Positions 33,401-48,400 of a stretch of 64,000 nt of DNA are shown piece by piece. Below the pieces are notes generated by a model that made no database searches, was not told the DNA's origin, and saw only the letters and a list, made by a program, of their open reading frames with translations. Within the stretch, counting starts at the first letter, position 1; every line of letters begins with the position of its first letter. The DNA is from Chionis minor. Lineage: Eukaryota; Chordata; Aves; Charadriiformes; Chionididae. Both the position numbers and the translations under genes were made by a program. Where the stretch lies: NCBI GenBank assembly GCA_013398295.1, contig VZSF01000690.1:324392-388391 (forward strand), read 5' to 3'.

Positions 33401-36400
33401 TGCTGTGCTCCGGCATTCTGCATCTTTAATTCAGTTTTTGGCACTATGATCTTGCCACTTCTTGTAGTAAATACTAGGATGTTATGTCGACAACCTCTGC
33501 TCCTCAGATATGGTGTCTCCAAGAATGATTATGCTCCATCCCAGTAGGATATCCCATCTGTCCAAAATTGCTGATGTCTGGTATTTCGGGGACAACTCAT
33601 GGATTATTTCTGAGGGAAGTTCCTGTCCCCAGTTAATTATATTTGAGATGGTTTCATCATGTATCCCCAAATTTGGAATATTAAACACAAAATAACAACG
33701 CTGAAATGCTCGTTGTTCAGAAGCTGAGGGAAGGGGATGTAAGGAAAGAAAAGGAAACTGCTGATGCCTTAGCTCTAAGCTGGCAGAATGACTTAGCAGA
33801 AAGAGCGTTTTGATCAGTAGAGCTTTTTTTTTTTTTCCCCAAGTCGTGATGCCTCTTGCCAGCAGCAGAACTAAAGATTGCAGTAGAAAAGGGAAAGCTG
33901 GCAATGCAGTCCCATTGAAGTAATCCCCGGTCCTGTGCCTACTTCTGAGTGCCCTCGGTCCCAGGCTACAGCTTTTCTAGCGTAATAGTTTCTGAACAAT
34001 ACCTTCTTTCCTTTTGGTGTGTCAGGGACTTTGCAAAGGAGACTCTCTCAGTCCAGAATCTTTGCAGTGCAAGGAGGAGAATGAGGAGAAAAGTTAAAAG
34101 TAGGAAAAAATGCTTCTGCTTCCAGCAACTGGGATTGAAGGCGAGAGGGGGCACTGCGTCAGGCAAAGCCTCTCTAAAATTGAAGTGACCTTGAGGCTAT
34201 TATTCTCTTCAAATTAGAAACTGCAGATGTCCCTGGGTTTAGCTCCAGGTGAACTGAACTGAACAACCTGGAAATACCAAGGTGTTGTTTCTTAAATAGT
34301 TTGTCTAACCTTTTCCTTGAGCTGGAGTTAACCTCTTGATACCCAGTAGTATTCCAGCTTCCCATTAAAGAAATCAGAGTGAAATCCAGTCAGTCATCAG
34401 GTGGCTCAGATGGTCTTTTTCCAAGCCTTGTGTAGACTGAAGGTGTCTTCATTGTGCTTTGACCATTTGTAGTGAGATGACAGAGGCATTAGTGTCATGC
34501 CATCTGTAAGATGTCTTAAACTGTACGTAGGCTTGGCTTTTGCAGTACACACAAAGGAGGTTTTATGTGATGAGCTCAGGTGCCTTTAGCTACCCAAGCC
34601 CAGTAGCCTGAGCTCGCATTCGCCAGGGTGATGTGCTTTCAGGGGAGTTATTTAACCCACCATGTGTCTGCTCCTTTTCTGATACAGCTTTTGGAGTTTT
34701 GTTTGAGCTTCTTCCTAGGTGAGGCTGCTCTTCCAGCCCTTTGTTAACACAGAAATACTGGGAAACAGTAAAATGCAGATGTTTAATGGTAAAGGAGGAG
34801 GTGACGAGGGCTACACACTAAATGGGATCGTGTTTTGTTTTCCCTCTGTAGCTCCTGTCTTGTTTAACAGAAGCTTCAGTCGGTGTAGCAGTCCTCCAGC
34901 ACGTCAGTTCCACAGTGCCTTATTATTTGTCCTTTCCAAAGCAGTGCCGTACACTTCTCAAGGTAAGATGATGTGCTATGATACGTCATTTGTATCTGAG
35001 GTACTTTCTTTAGCCCTTCAGATGTGGTATTTGGGCTGGATTCTGTGACAGTTCAGTCTTCCCTTGCTTTTCTTTTGGTCCTGGAAAGGACTCCTGCTTC
35101 ACTTACGTGCCTTCTAGGTGCCATGAAATGCTCTTGCGCTGAGGTGAGTGGGCATGTGGCTCTGCGTGTAGCTACTGCTAATCCCCATGCAAAGTGACAT
35201 GGAACACGGAGGTGTTCTGGGGAAGCTGTCTGCTTCCTCATCACAGATGGAGTAATTGCTGCCTGGGTGCTGAGTCTGTGTGTATGTCTGTGATAGTAGT
35301 TCACTCGCAAGAGCTGGGGGTGGAATATTTTTGCAGAAACTTAGTCACAACTGCTGAGCACTTAAGAACAACAAAGGAGGCGTCGTAGAGCAGAAGAGGG
35401 CAACAGGGTGATGTTTAAATGAAAAGCTGCAACGCAACATTTAAGGTGATAAAGATGACTGGTATACAGTGATGTGAGGCTGTTAACACCTCATGGCTGA
35501 AGGTGTAGCAGGCTGCTCACAGCTATAGTAGAGATTGAGTAGGCTTTTTCAGCCTCATAACTGGAATATTTCTGACTTCCTCTATTCAGTAGTGGAGATA
35601 AGGTAACTAGTTTTTGGAGGCATCAGCCATTGTTGTAGTCCCATTGTATCAGATGCTTCCTGACAGGACCAGCCATGGCCAAGTGAATCCAGACTCTGAA
35701 CAGGTGAATGCACACAGACCTGGGAAGAGCAAATCTAGTTCTTTGCCTCTCAAGAGCTTGAGAGAAGAAACCAATATATGATTACTTTATGCCATGCAGA
35801 GATGGGTAGAACTCAGACTATCGAGCTTACAGGTGTGCTGCCTGTTAGCCCAGATCTCTGCACAGACTAGCTTACCCCTCTCCAGCTGGTGTAGGTATTT
35901 TTATGATGGCTTGTGTTCTCATCATCGCATCTGTACCAGAGTGACTAAGGATATGTCTCAGTAGATGTGCTGCCTTATGCAGGTCCTGTCTCTGGCTCCA
36001 AACCCTGCTGCTGCTCTATCCTTTGAATTAATACAGTGAATGTCGGGGGAACTGGAATTAAGCCAGAACTACTGGCAGAAGATGTATCTCGGGAATTGCA
36101 GCCTATTTGCCCAGAGGGGAAAAACTTTGATAAATTCTGAAATCAAACCCTAACGTGCCCTCTCTAGAGACAAGTGCATCTTTAATAGCATTCTTTGATT
36201 TACTGGAATTTGGTGTTTGTGGTGAGAACTGGGGTGTAACTGCAGTGTAGTTGTAGGCTGCAGAATTCAGTCTAAGACGTAAAAATTACCTTTTTGTTGG
36301 GCTGGAAGATGTATTGGCCAAATGTGTCATCTAGTGTGCTGTTGCTGTCTAGGGTATGGTGAGGAAACTTTGCAAAGCCTGGGAGATTGAGTTGCATGCA

Positions 36401-39400
36401 CAGGCTGGTGCGTATGCTCAGAAGCTCAAATGTGTATTTAGGCACATGAATAAAAGTGCACATATTTTTTAGAGATGCTAGTTTTGGACAGTTTTCTGTA
36501 TTGATCATGGAAACATCAATCTTGCCTCTTGTGTGGTCTCGCAGCTAGAGAATGAGGACAGAGCGGCTGCCAGTGCTGTTGTGACTGATTCTGTGACGAT
36601 ACAGCTGGCCATCTTTGTGTCATTTTCCTCCTCGCTTGCTTTTTTGGTGTGAAGGAGGGAAGCTCAGGCCTATTTGTAAACAGGAATGGGCTCTTTGTCC
36701 TTTCACTTACCCATATCTTTTTATTTTCCACTCTAGCAAGCAATTAATTTGTGGAGCACAGGTGAGGAAACAGTGAGAGTACTGGCCTTCCTTGTGCTGA
36801 ACAAGATCTGCCGCTACAAGAAAGAGGTGTACCTCAGTCCCTTGCTCAAGGTAAGGCTGGTACTTGTTGCACTCCAGCTTTTCTTTCTCACGTTGTATGT
36901 GAAGACCGTAGAATGTGAGCTGCAGCCTGTTAGTCAGGGCAGATGATGCTGTCTATGCTACCTCCAGAAAATTGAATGGGGAAGAAATTCGGTGTTGTTA
37001 GTGATACCCTGCTTCCTACTACTGCCCTTCCTGCTGGAGGCACACAGGGTCTTAGTGAGGAAGGCCTCTGGTACTCATCTGCCTACTGGATTAATATCTT
37101 CCAAATTCTTGTGGGCTTTCCTCAAGTGCTACTGAGCTGCTCTGATCTCTCAGCTAATAGCTGAGGTTCCCAGGTGTAGTTTGCTTAGGTACCACTCTTA
37201 CAGAAAAAGAACTGTGACCAACCATGAGCATGTATGGCTCAAAGCCATCCCAGAGCTCCTCTCTTCCTGCAGAGAAGCACCTCCAAGCACTGTACACATA
37301 ATGTGGGGGTGCAAAAAGATTCAAACTCTTTTCCCCATCTCTCCTGAAGGAGCAGCAGGCTGGATTATTATTTTTGCATATACCTTTGAAGTGACTTGTC
37401 TTATTGAAGGACCACCTCACCCCTGGTTTGGACATACCTGGGTGGAGAATATTAATGAAAGAATATTTTTGTACTGTTTTATGGGATTGTATCTTGTCCT
37501 CTTTCCTGCACAGCAAATGTACATCGCGTTTGTGAAGAATTCCAGATTCACCTCTCCCAATGTCCTGCCCATGATCAACTTCATGCAGCGCACATTGACG
37601 GAGATGTATGCCCTGGACACACACACCTCTTACCAGCACGCTTTCATCTATATCCGTCAGCTTGCCATTCACTTGCGCAGTGCGATGACGATAAAGAAGA
37701 AGGTAGGTACCTGTCAGTGTGGGAGGAGTGTGCCTTCCCATGGGGAACGTGTGGAGAGGAGGGAGTTACAGCAGCCGCTTCAGGATTTTGGTGATCTCTT
37801 TGAAGTCTCAGTACCTGTGTCCGACCCTTTTCATGATGTGCTGAGGAAACTTTTGCCACGGGCTGGGAGCTTCAGAGATCACCTTGTAGTTGCCTGTGTT
37901 AGTTTAGAATTTCAGCAAGGAAGGGGAGGACAGGCGACTACAGGGTTGGAGTCACTTTTCTCTCCCCAGCTTGCAAGAGTTTGTGATGTCCTTTCCATCT
38001 TCTGCCTTGGCACCCTTTTTCCACTCTGTGAAGCTGCTGTTTGCAGCCTCTGTCACAAAACCTCAAGGTAAAGAAGATTAGGAACCACCCTGGCGGGTGC
38101 ATCTTCCCAGGGAAGTCCATACTGTTTAAAGGACTTAATTGAATAAAGCAGCTCAGACCTTTTGGGAGCAGCCCTGATTTCAGCCACCTCCCGTCTGACC
38201 TCGGAAATCTGAGTTGGATTGCTAATCCTGGCTTTATTCGTGTTTAGCAAAACAGACCCCTATAGATTACTTGTTCAGCTGCTCCCAAACATTGCGGGAT
38301 TGGTGACCGGTTAAATCTCCTGGCTGTTCAGACATGGGGATAAATGAGCAGAGATAAATGAAGTCTGGGCTGCATATGCCCTAATTGGATTGCATTGGCT
38401 TCTTACACCCTCAGTCCTGGCCCAGACAAGAATTAAATCCACTTGATTTTGCAGCTGGGGAGGGTTGTAGGACCTTTAAATGACAACAGCACAACCAAAA
38501 TGTATAAATCCAAGCAATAAGCCAATTAATTTATATTGAGCAGTGGGTGGTTGTGGAAGGTGATTACAGGAGCAGATTGCTTATTTGTGCAAGAGAAGCT
38601 GAGGACAGAGCTTCTTGGTACATCCAGCTGACCTGGTGAGATCTGGGAGAGCTCTACCACTTCCAGCTGGAGCTTAAGTCCCTGCTGCAGGGTTTGGTCC
38701 AGTGGCTGCAACTGAGAGCTGCTGTCCTTGTTTCAGGACTTGAGCATCTTGCGTCATCCATGCAAAAGAGGAGGTGACCTGGGCTTTGAAACTCTGTCTG
38801 AAACAAGCTGGAGCTGAGGCACCTTGTTGAGTGCAATCTCCTGAATTCTTGATGCAATTCCAGGGAATATGTGGGCCTGCAGAACTCTGGAAAGGGTGTT
38901 CTTGAGGGAATCCTGGGCTTTTACTTAATCTGGCACTATGGGTTGCTTAAGCATGTGGCAAGGAGAGAGTGGGGACTTGCCAAAACATTCTTGAAAACAA
39001 CATCTCTTGGATTGGTGCGAGACCTGACCCACACCTCCCTGTGCTGAGCCGGCCTGCAGTGTTGGTCAGTGTGTCACTGCACACTGCTGGCCTGTTGCGT
39101 TGGTTTTGTGGGTAACTGTAGAGACTGACTGAGAAACAGAGCTGAAAGTTTGTTCTCAGCTCTGCTGTCTGTCATTTTCACTCTGCAATTGAAAAAAAAA
39201 AACCAACCCAAAACTGTCCTGAGTCGTGTCTTTTCCAAAAGCAGGGGGGAGTGCTAAGTTGATCGTTTGGTTCTTGCTTTAACAGCAAATGTTCATAGGA
39301 ACATCTTTAAAATAAGCCCTGATATTACCTTTCGGAGTTAGTGGGTCAGTGGTTAGGGGGTTTTGATTAATACAGCTGAGGGAAGGGAAGCCTCAAATGG

Positions 39401-42400
39401 GAAGGACAAGCTGCTACATCACCAAAGGAGTTTGGGTGCAGAGAGGGGAAATCCAGATGAATTTCTTGCTAGCTTGAATCTGTAGTGTAGCTTTACACAT
39501 TCTTTTCCCCTCCTTTCTGGTCTGCAGAGGCCAGAAGACAATTTACAAGGGTGTTGGAGAGGGATACTACTTTCCAGCCTTCCTACCTACGGGAGACAAG
39601 GGACTGTGGGTAAACGGAACAGTTAAAGGTTTCCTAACACTTGGCCACATCCCACCATCTGCTGTGAGCTGGATCGTTGAATCATCCTTCTCAATTGAAC
39701 CATACTCGTGAACAAAAGCAGTCTGTGCTGCTCATTATTTCCTTTAAGGCACTAACTAGTACCGAATCATAATGTTGCCAGTTTAGGATCTGAACTTGCT
39801 GAATGGTGGGTCAGCCCCTAGTGTCAAAGCGACAGCTAGAATTTTAGTTGTTCCTCTCCGAACAGTACACAAAGTCCTCTTGGAGAATGCTGGATAAAAT
39901 AAGTCCTGTAGAGAAACCGGAGTGAACTGCTCTCAGATGCCACATTTTCAAGTTTGTGCCTGTGTTTTTCCCTTTTCTGCAGGAGAATTTCCAGTCTGTT
40001 TATAACTGGCAGTATATCCACTGCCTGTATTTCTGGTGTCGGGTTCTCAGCACAATCTATCCCAGTGAGGTCATGGAGCCGCTGATCTATCCTTTGACCC
40101 AGGTCATCATTGGCTGTATAAAGTAAGTAGGATTTTTCTTCTTTTGGCTATACTTCTTGTGCTTGATGTGGCAGAGCAGTTACTTATGAGGTGTTACTGT
40201 TATGAGATTTGGATTTAATCTTGCATTTTAAGGAATTGTCTGAGAGCTGCTTTTGATTGAAGTATTCCAGCTGGAGATGTGTGGTGAGCACCTGTATGTT
40301 TAGGTGGTGAGAAAGCTTAGGAGAGAATAACCTACACCTCAATTAAATTCTTTATATAAAGAGTTTCAGTTCTGCTGGATCTGGTATCCAGTGTAAGTCC
40401 TTGCACAAGCTCCTATGTCAAAGGAGGACCAATGAGTCTGTGACCTGGTGTCAAACTGCAGCCATTTCTGGGCTAATCTGAAAAGTAGCTAAATAGTGCC
40501 CAGCAGTGAGAACAGAAAATATTGTGAAATTCCTCTTCCTTTATGCCCCAAAGTATCAGCAGGGTTTGTGTGGTCTGAGCACGTTTCTGAATCATGCTAA
40601 CGCATTTTGCTATGATCTAGTGGGGAGCTGGGGAGACCCAAAGTGATGCAGTTAACTTTGGTGCTAAAAAGCACCTTGATTGTTGGAGAACTGTATCTTC
40701 AAGAAGACATTCTAGATAGTGTCCTCTTTTTTTTTTTTTCTGAAGGAAAACTTTAAATAATTGACTAGTCCCCAAGCATTCATATGAAGATGTAGCCCAA
40801 GTGGGGAAGCTTAGCCTTTTAACATCAATTGGAATGCTTTGTCATGTGTAGAGCAGTTGCAGCACTAGGTAGTATTTCTCTGTTGTTGAGTGTTCTTTCC
40901 AAGGAGAACTGTCCAAGAGCAAGCATGCCAGTTTCTGACTGTTTCAGAGCTGAGCTATTTGGGGGGAGAGAGGGAGGAGATGGGGACTTGGTTTTGGAAT
41001 CTAAGTGTGCTTAGAATTTCTTTTAATTGTTTTTTCTTAAAATAAACACAGCAGTAGGGAAAGCCTGCTCAGGTGTCTTTGGCAGTATGAAAGCTATTCT
41101 CATTTGTGGTTTGTTGGGGCTTTTGTTTATTTTAGGGATTTGTGCTTTCTTTTTTTTTGCCTCACTTCCAGAGTATTGGCCAGGTATAGTGGTCTGCGTT
41201 TAAGCCTGTTGAACTCCACTAGTTCCGTTAGTGGTGTTGAACCATGGTGGAATTTCTCCCAGTGGTTATTATGGAATCCCAGTGTCGTTAGTCTGTGTGC
41301 AATCGGAGACCAAGGGGAGATGAACTCTTGGTACCGGCCAGCAGCTGTACGTTGTGCGGTGGTCGTAAGGCTGTATTTTGAGGGGGTGCAGGGTAGATGA
41401 TGGTGCTCTGCTCCACGGAAGTGCAACCTGAATAGCCTGCATGGATTATCCTCCCAGTTGTACGAAGTGGCAAGGAAAAATGTACTGACTGGCCTCAGGA
41501 CCTGACAGTCCTGAATCAAGTCAGCATCTCTAGCTCTGTAAATACAGTTAGAAGATACATTTTTTTTTTGTTGGGGGTGCATATTTCTTAAATTTTAAAA
41601 ACCAGGGTGTATTTATTGTTTTTAGTATATCTCTGAGAATTCCCTATTTTCCCATCAGTTTATGTATGTGATTTTTGTGCTTTGAAATGGCTGTTAATAA
41701 TGAGCATTGAGGGAATTTCTGAATCTCTGGTGATCTCTGAAATCCTGTTAGCTCTGTTAACCAGATTCTCAGCTTTAACACGCCACCCACCTGGTCTTGA
41801 AAAACTCCCTAGTGGTGATGAAGATAAGCAGATTTAAACGATTGTTAGAGTATGCATACATCCCTCTTCCCATCCCCCATGTGCACAGGCTGCTTCCCGC
41901 TGTGGTTGTAGAGCTTCAATTGTCCTGTGGACTTATCTAGGCAGTTTTCTACCTGTCCAGGCAGATAAATCAGCTGTCTGGGGCCAAGGAAAGGTGAATC
42001 CGGGTGAGTCTCGGCAGGAGTGGCAAATAGCATTTCCTTGCATCTGTGATGGACAGGGCTGCTTGGCATGGAGTACAGCTACTGTCTGACAAGGCTTCAA
42101 AGATTTGGGAACCTGACAGATGGATTCTAGGGTGGGGAAAATAAAAACGGATCCCACCCTGGCTTCCTTACTGAGACAAGGCAATGTCCAGGGCATAAAA
42201 AGGGGGGAGGTAGGTTAGCAGATGTGGGAATGATGTGGCTCCATGGGCGTCAGTCTAGATCCAGGATCCCTGGGGCTCCTTCCTGAGCGTAGGCAGCCTC
42301 TTCTCAGTTTTGGTGGCTGTGCTGTCCAAACTGGGATTACTGAGAGTCGGTCTCCATGCCACATCCCCTGGTGTAGATACAGGGCTGTAGCAACTCAGTG

Positions 42401-45400
42401 TTACAGAGGAACTCGGGGTGTTTCTGTTTGATGTGCGAGAATAAAATAATCTAGCCTGCAGGTGAAGGATTTTTTGCTTCATGTACCACTTTGTGCATTT
42501 CTGGAAGGCCCGTGGAGAGGTATGTGTCTGCTTGGGGACTGCATAGCATCTCACTGCTGCCAGCAGACTTTCTGGCAGAGGTGGCGTGGATGAGCTGGAC
42601 CCCTCTCTGTTTGTTTCTCTGGGCTGCTCAGCTTTGAGGGGTGTGTGTGCCTGTGAGCGGGTGGTGGGGCAGGATGCTGTGTAACCTCTGGAATGCCCTC
42701 TTGCACTTCTGCTCCTCAAGTGGTGGCGCGGTCCGGGGCACATGCAGAGGGTGGTAGTGCTGGGAGGAGACATCCCCCCTTCCTTCCCCAGTGCCTTTTG
42801 TACCGGGAGGTGGCGCCTGGCTCCAGCGAAAGGGCGGTGAGCGGTTGTCTGTCTGTCTGCAGGACCCAGTCGGCTTCTCGTGTCACCCTGGTCTCTTAAC
42901 TGGGGGAAATGGGGAGAAACCACCATCAAGCACAGGCTTTTTGCTCTGAGCAAGGAGCAGCGCAGAATTTGAAAAGTGATTAAATAAGATAACTAACAGA
43001 AGAGGGTTGCCTGCTAAAGTCAAAATTAGCTCTCTCATTTTCATGCTCTCTCTTCTTGCTTTCCAACATATAAAACGCATTGAAGCTATTTTTAATAATA
43101 CATACTATAGAAATTGACTCCATGTGTATCTGGAAGTTACCTGCTTTCAAGATATGGTCCAGGGAATGTGGACTAGTGAATGGACAAGTGCTGAAATTGA
43201 TGGTTTCTGCCCTTTATGATGCTGGGAAGAGCCTCACTGCTGAGTTTGTGCATGGAATTGCCATGTATTAATGGATGATGCTATTCCCACAAACAGGTGA
43301 AAGGTTGCAGTTGGTTTGACCAGTGGGGCAGTGCTGTAGGTATTGTGGAGATAGTAGAATGTGGAGGAGATGATTTCCCCCTTCCTCTCTCTTTGTGCTT
43401 TTTCTCTGCCTCCATAGTCCATAAGTTCCTCCTTTTGATCTGTGTCTCGATGTGCTTGCATTTGTCTGAGCTCATGGTAGGGGTGGGTTGCAGCAGAGTT
43501 GTTGTGGAAGCTCCTGTTCTGTTATCCCTTTTTTCCCCTCATTCCGTAAGTGGTTTTTCTGACCGCATCTGCTTGGATTTCTACCTTGCTCCCAGTCTAA
43601 GCTATAAAAATGAAGTTTCTCCCTGGCTTATAGTTAAATGAGGATTTTTGGTGCACATCAAGTTTTGGTTTCCAGCCTCTCAGCACGTTCAGGGGAGAAA
43701 GCAGGTACAGCCTCCTCCTCGGAGAAACAAGTACAGACTTGGTGTCCCTGAGCCACTGCCTTTGGTGACCTGTCCTGGTGGGGTGGAGGCCAATGTTGAA
43801 AGAAGGTTTCTTTGACCTCTGTAGCCAGAGGAAGATTGTGGTCACCCAGGAGTATAACAGCAGGAGCTGTAGTGAGTAAAAATAAGCCTCGAGAAGCCTT
43901 TAGGCTGTTCTCTACACCACAGCCCCTGCCCTGGCTGCATGGGAGAAGTATAGAGGGCATTCCAAGAGATAGTGATGGTAAGACATTAGAGACCACCCTC
44001 TGCTGAGATGAAACATGAGTCAGTTTGAACCCCTGCAGCTTTGCCCTGGGGTGACTGGGCAGCTGGACCTTCTTTGGCAGAGCTGGGACCCAGCTGTGTT
44101 TTGTATTCCCTGTGCATCCAGCCATTGCGAAGTTGAGCAGGTTGTTGCATCGCCACGCACTCTAAAATTAATGGTCTTGGTTTACAGTAAATCTATACAC
44201 TTAACAGGTTTATTCCTCGATCAATTAATTCCTGAGAATAGCTTTCGTCATCTCCAGTGGTGCCAGATCAGGGGTGCAAAGTAGATTTATTTCTATAATG
44301 GATCCAATGATAATTATTTCACTATTTGGAGGGGGGGAGATGCAAGTGATTTATGGTGCCTGGTCAAGCGTGGTTTTTTTTTCCCTCTTTTCTGGATTGC
44401 TCAGCAAGCTCTTTGGGAAGGGGAGGGGTTCATTTATCAGTCTTGAGCCTCTTGTCTGGGAACTGTGGGTTGGCTTGTTGGTGATTTTTTTTTTTTTAAA
44501 AATCCGTGTTAACGTTGGAGGCATCTGTGTCTTCAAGTACAGGTCATTCAGAGAGGTTTCTGGACTAGTACAGTAATGAGGTCTGTGTCTTTTAGGGGAT
44601 AACTCTGCATTCTCCCGTCTGTGGGCTTACGTGGTGCTGGGGGAACTGGCCCTTCTCAGTCCAAACCTTACTGAGGGAGTTGACTTTGCTTCTTTCTTAA
44701 TACCTGAGTGCATAATGGTTTGAAGTGTGGGTCAAAGGAAGTCTGGCCTCTTCCCTTCCATGCTGATTACTGGCTGTTCAAATGTACATGTTGCCCCTCC
44801 GAAGGAGACAGGAATAGCTCAGGTGCTCCTCTGGACTGGAGAGAGCTGAACAGATTGGGCTGCGAGAGGTCACTGTCATTCCTGCTCTGTCCTTTCTGAT
44901 ATGCTGGTCACTGCCAGTGCAGCTCCTTCTGCCTCGGCGACATTCCACACTCAGGATTGCTGTTAGTGACAGCATGAGCTCTGTGAGTACACGGAGGATG
45001 TGTAGCCTGAAATGGGAAACATCTTCCTCCTTGTAGTCCCTTTGGTATGCTGGGGGAGCCCTTTTCTTGGTCAAACTTTCTGCTTTAGATGGGCATTTTA
45101 CTGCTGGTAACTGCTGGTTTCTGGCAAACCGCTTTTTCTTGCGTGCCTACCTGCGCTGGGAGCGTGAGAGCCGAAGGTGTTGAACATGACTTGATTGCAT
45201 CACTGATAACCTTCATGTGCAAAGCTTTTGTCTTATAGCACTTTCTCCTCATAGAAACTGGAAACCTAGTGTTTTGGTTGCAGAAACTTGTGTGTTGGTG
45301 TTATAGCTTTAATGTGTGTGAATTTTATTTCCAACTATGGAATAGCTTCAGCAGCTCAGTTTGCTGTGCAGCACTAAAGCTGTCTGTCTTTTGTAGAGCA

Positions 45401-48400
45401 GGAAGGGCTCTTGAGTGTCACAGAAGGCTGCAGGTGCAGTTAGTGTATAAACTTGGCCTAATATCCCTTCTTTTTTTCATCTCTAGGCTGGTACCAACGG
45501 CTCGTTTCTACCCTCTGCGCATGCACTGCATCCGCGCACTTACGCTGTTGTCTGAGAACACCAGGACCTTCATCCCAGTGTTGCCGTTTATCCTGGAGGT
45601 TAGTTGGTTCCTGCTGACCCAGCAATGGCTCATGCCTGCTACCTAATAAGCACGCTCACTCACTATACCCACCAATGGCTCCCAAGATTGCTTAATTTGC
45701 TTACTTCTGAAAATCCCCAGTGAACAGCATCAGACAGAATGTATTGTTTGGTTAGCAAATAGGATTAAACTTTTATTGGCCTGTGAGTGTAGAGTATCTG
45801 AGATCAGCTGGGTGCAAAAATACATTCCTAGGTGGTTTAACTAACACAGCTGGAGAAGGCAAAGGGTTTGCCAGTGAAGAGATTCAGAGGCTCAGCTGGT
45901 TGCAGTAACTCCCCAAGCTGTTGTTGCTTGATCCTGATGATGAGTTTATATTGTAGCAAAAGGAAGAGTTTCTCCTAACTGCAGACAAAGGGAAATGAAA
46001 GGAAAAAGCCCTTCAAGAATTCAGAATCTGTTTAGGAAAAAGATCTTGGTGAATGCAAGCATGCAGTATGTTTGGTGAAATACTGGTGCTAAGAGACCAT
46101 CTGGCTTTCCCAGCTATCAGACGCGTGACGTTTCTCCTCGTAGGTCTGTCTAGCCCTGCTGCTGTAAGAAGGTAATACAGCAGTGGTGCAGCCAAATTTC
46201 GATGAAGAAGCGTGAGCAAGGCAGGGTGAGGAATGCAGAAGCTCCAGTAGGTTGGCATGAGGCTGGACAGTGAAGAGGAGGAGAGGGGGAGACTTCTGTA
46301 ATAAATGACCCAAGTCAGCCGGGCTCATTCCTAATCAAGTTCTGTTGAAGGAAAGGCTTTTGTGGGTTTGTGTTGTAAATGTCCTTTGCAAACCACATCC
46401 TCTGAGGCTGTGGAAGGCAGTGATGTTTATAAACCTCCTCCTGCTCTCCCGCCCCCTCCGCTGCTCCCTGGCCTGTGTGGCTTTGCCATTTGCCTCCTTC
46501 CTTCCTCTTGTTCATGCATATTTGAAATTCTGCCAACCAGATCTGATGATAGAGGCATCTCCACGCTGGGGTGGTGGAGCTTTGAGTGAGGATGGTTTCT
46601 CTGCTTTGTAATTTTTATTTTTTTTTTTTTTAGTGCTCAGAGAGATAAAACCTCTTTCCCCTCAGAGCCTCCCCCCCACCCTTTGCATTCTGGCCCCAGC
46701 GCCTTGGCTGTAATCTGTGTGTCGGGCCCCAGCCAGACGTTACCACAGTGCCCGCCGAGCTTCCTCCCAGCTTCCACAAGCCCCTGACCACATCCGATCC
46801 TGCTGTGTTTGTTTGTGAGGCACTACTCAGCTTGTCCAGGTGTTGGTGACAAGGAAAAGATGGGGGTAGGGTAAATGTGTGCATGTGTGGTGCTTGCATA
46901 CTCTTTCACATTACTTAACAATTATTTTGCTTTAAATTCTGTAACCCAAGGCGACTGGCAGGATGTTTAACTCCCACATTTCCCTGCAGCTGTCAACCTT
47001 TCCCTTCTTCCTGCCGATCTCCTGCAAGAGATCCCTCACATATTCTGTGGCGTTCCCAAGAGCATTCAGAGCTATTCCCTTGATACTTCCATCTTGTCCC
47101 AACTTCCTCTTCCTCTCTGTTACAGAAGTACCTCAACACAGCTCTTAGTGTGTCTCCACAAGCTGTCTTCAGGCAGGAGATGTGTTCTAGCTGTGCAGTT
47201 GAAATGGTAGGAAGCTTTAGCACACAGCAGGGAAATGACCTGCCCCAAGTCCGAAGGTGGCTGTGGTGGTGCTGGGAGGAGAATCTGTGTTCTGATGCCC
47301 AGCCTCATGCTTTAACTGTGAGCCCGTTCCTACCAGCTCACAAATTCAGCAGTGACTTCGTCAATAGGCATTAGCCACATGCCACACCATATCATGAAAC
47401 AAAATCCGTTTGAAGCCCATTATCCAAACTATCATGAGATGGAGGGATCTGATCAGTGTGTTGGTATTAAGCAGGAGTAGACTTGAGGGGCATGACTAGG
47501 GCCGGGGAAGTGTAATGCAGCCAGCGTAAGGTATCCTCCGTTTGATAGGAAGGAGGAAGAGCTCTTTGCAACTGAATCCAAGTGCAGTAAAAGAACAGCT
47601 GTGGAGTTTGTGACTGTTTTGTGCACTTCTTGGAGAGGGCTTTGCATGGCCTTAGAGTGTAAATTCTTTGAAGCTTTCTGCTCAAAAAATGACTGTGTAA
47701 CTGTTTCCCTTCCCCCTCTGCATGAAGGAAACCCAGCCCTCGCTACCTCTCAGCCCTGTCGCTGCTGCGCTTTCAAGAGATGGCAGATTGAATGTTTGTG
47801 CAGTTCCCGGAGGCACAGGAATTCCCCAAGTCCCTGCCAATAGAAATGAGAGCTGGCTACTTGATGCATCTTGACAAGGGCTGCTGCTCCCCAGCGTGGG
47901 CATCCAGTGCTGTCTCCTCTGTGACTCCGCTTTCCAGGATGGAGCAAAGAAGCACTTGCCAAAATTACATCTTGGGTAGGAGGAGGTGGCTTGTGAGAGT
48001 GTAAAGCAGGCAGGCTTTTATTTTTGTATTGTTACTCCCCTTGAAGGGCCTGTGAGATCCCAGGCTTTTTTTTTTTTTAATCATCACTTCAGTTATTGTG
48101 TGACAGGCACTAGTTTCTGCAGCAGGAAAATTGGTGGCTCATCTGCTGGAAGGAAAGTGTGGATAAACAAGGTGGAAATCTCCCCACAGGCAGTCTTTGC
48201 ATGCCAATTTAAAATTGGCTTTGCCTACGGAGGGATGGGAGAGGAGGTTAACCCTGACATGCTTAGGAAGGCACAAGTTTTTTTCACTTTGACACTTAAA
48301 TGGCTTGAGTCTTGTTTCAGATGTGCAGCTTGCTTCGGAGAAAGTCCCCACGGGCTTGGAGTGTAATATATATGGGAGTGGGCAGTAGATTGTGTCAGAG

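Larger units (their letters stand above)
27432..39982 (+). other. NOC2L: NOC2L introns 2-10
   Basis: Introns of 544 to 2280 bp: 27432-28169, 28339-28882, 28994-29644, 29766-31007, 31099-32728, 32808-34851, 34963-36736, 36851-37513 and 37703-39982. The sequence is AT-richer than the KLHL17 side. I saw no RNA genes, recognisable transposons or extra exons, apart from short A or T runs (for example near 32689-32697 and 33823-33836). Confidence 0.8.
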
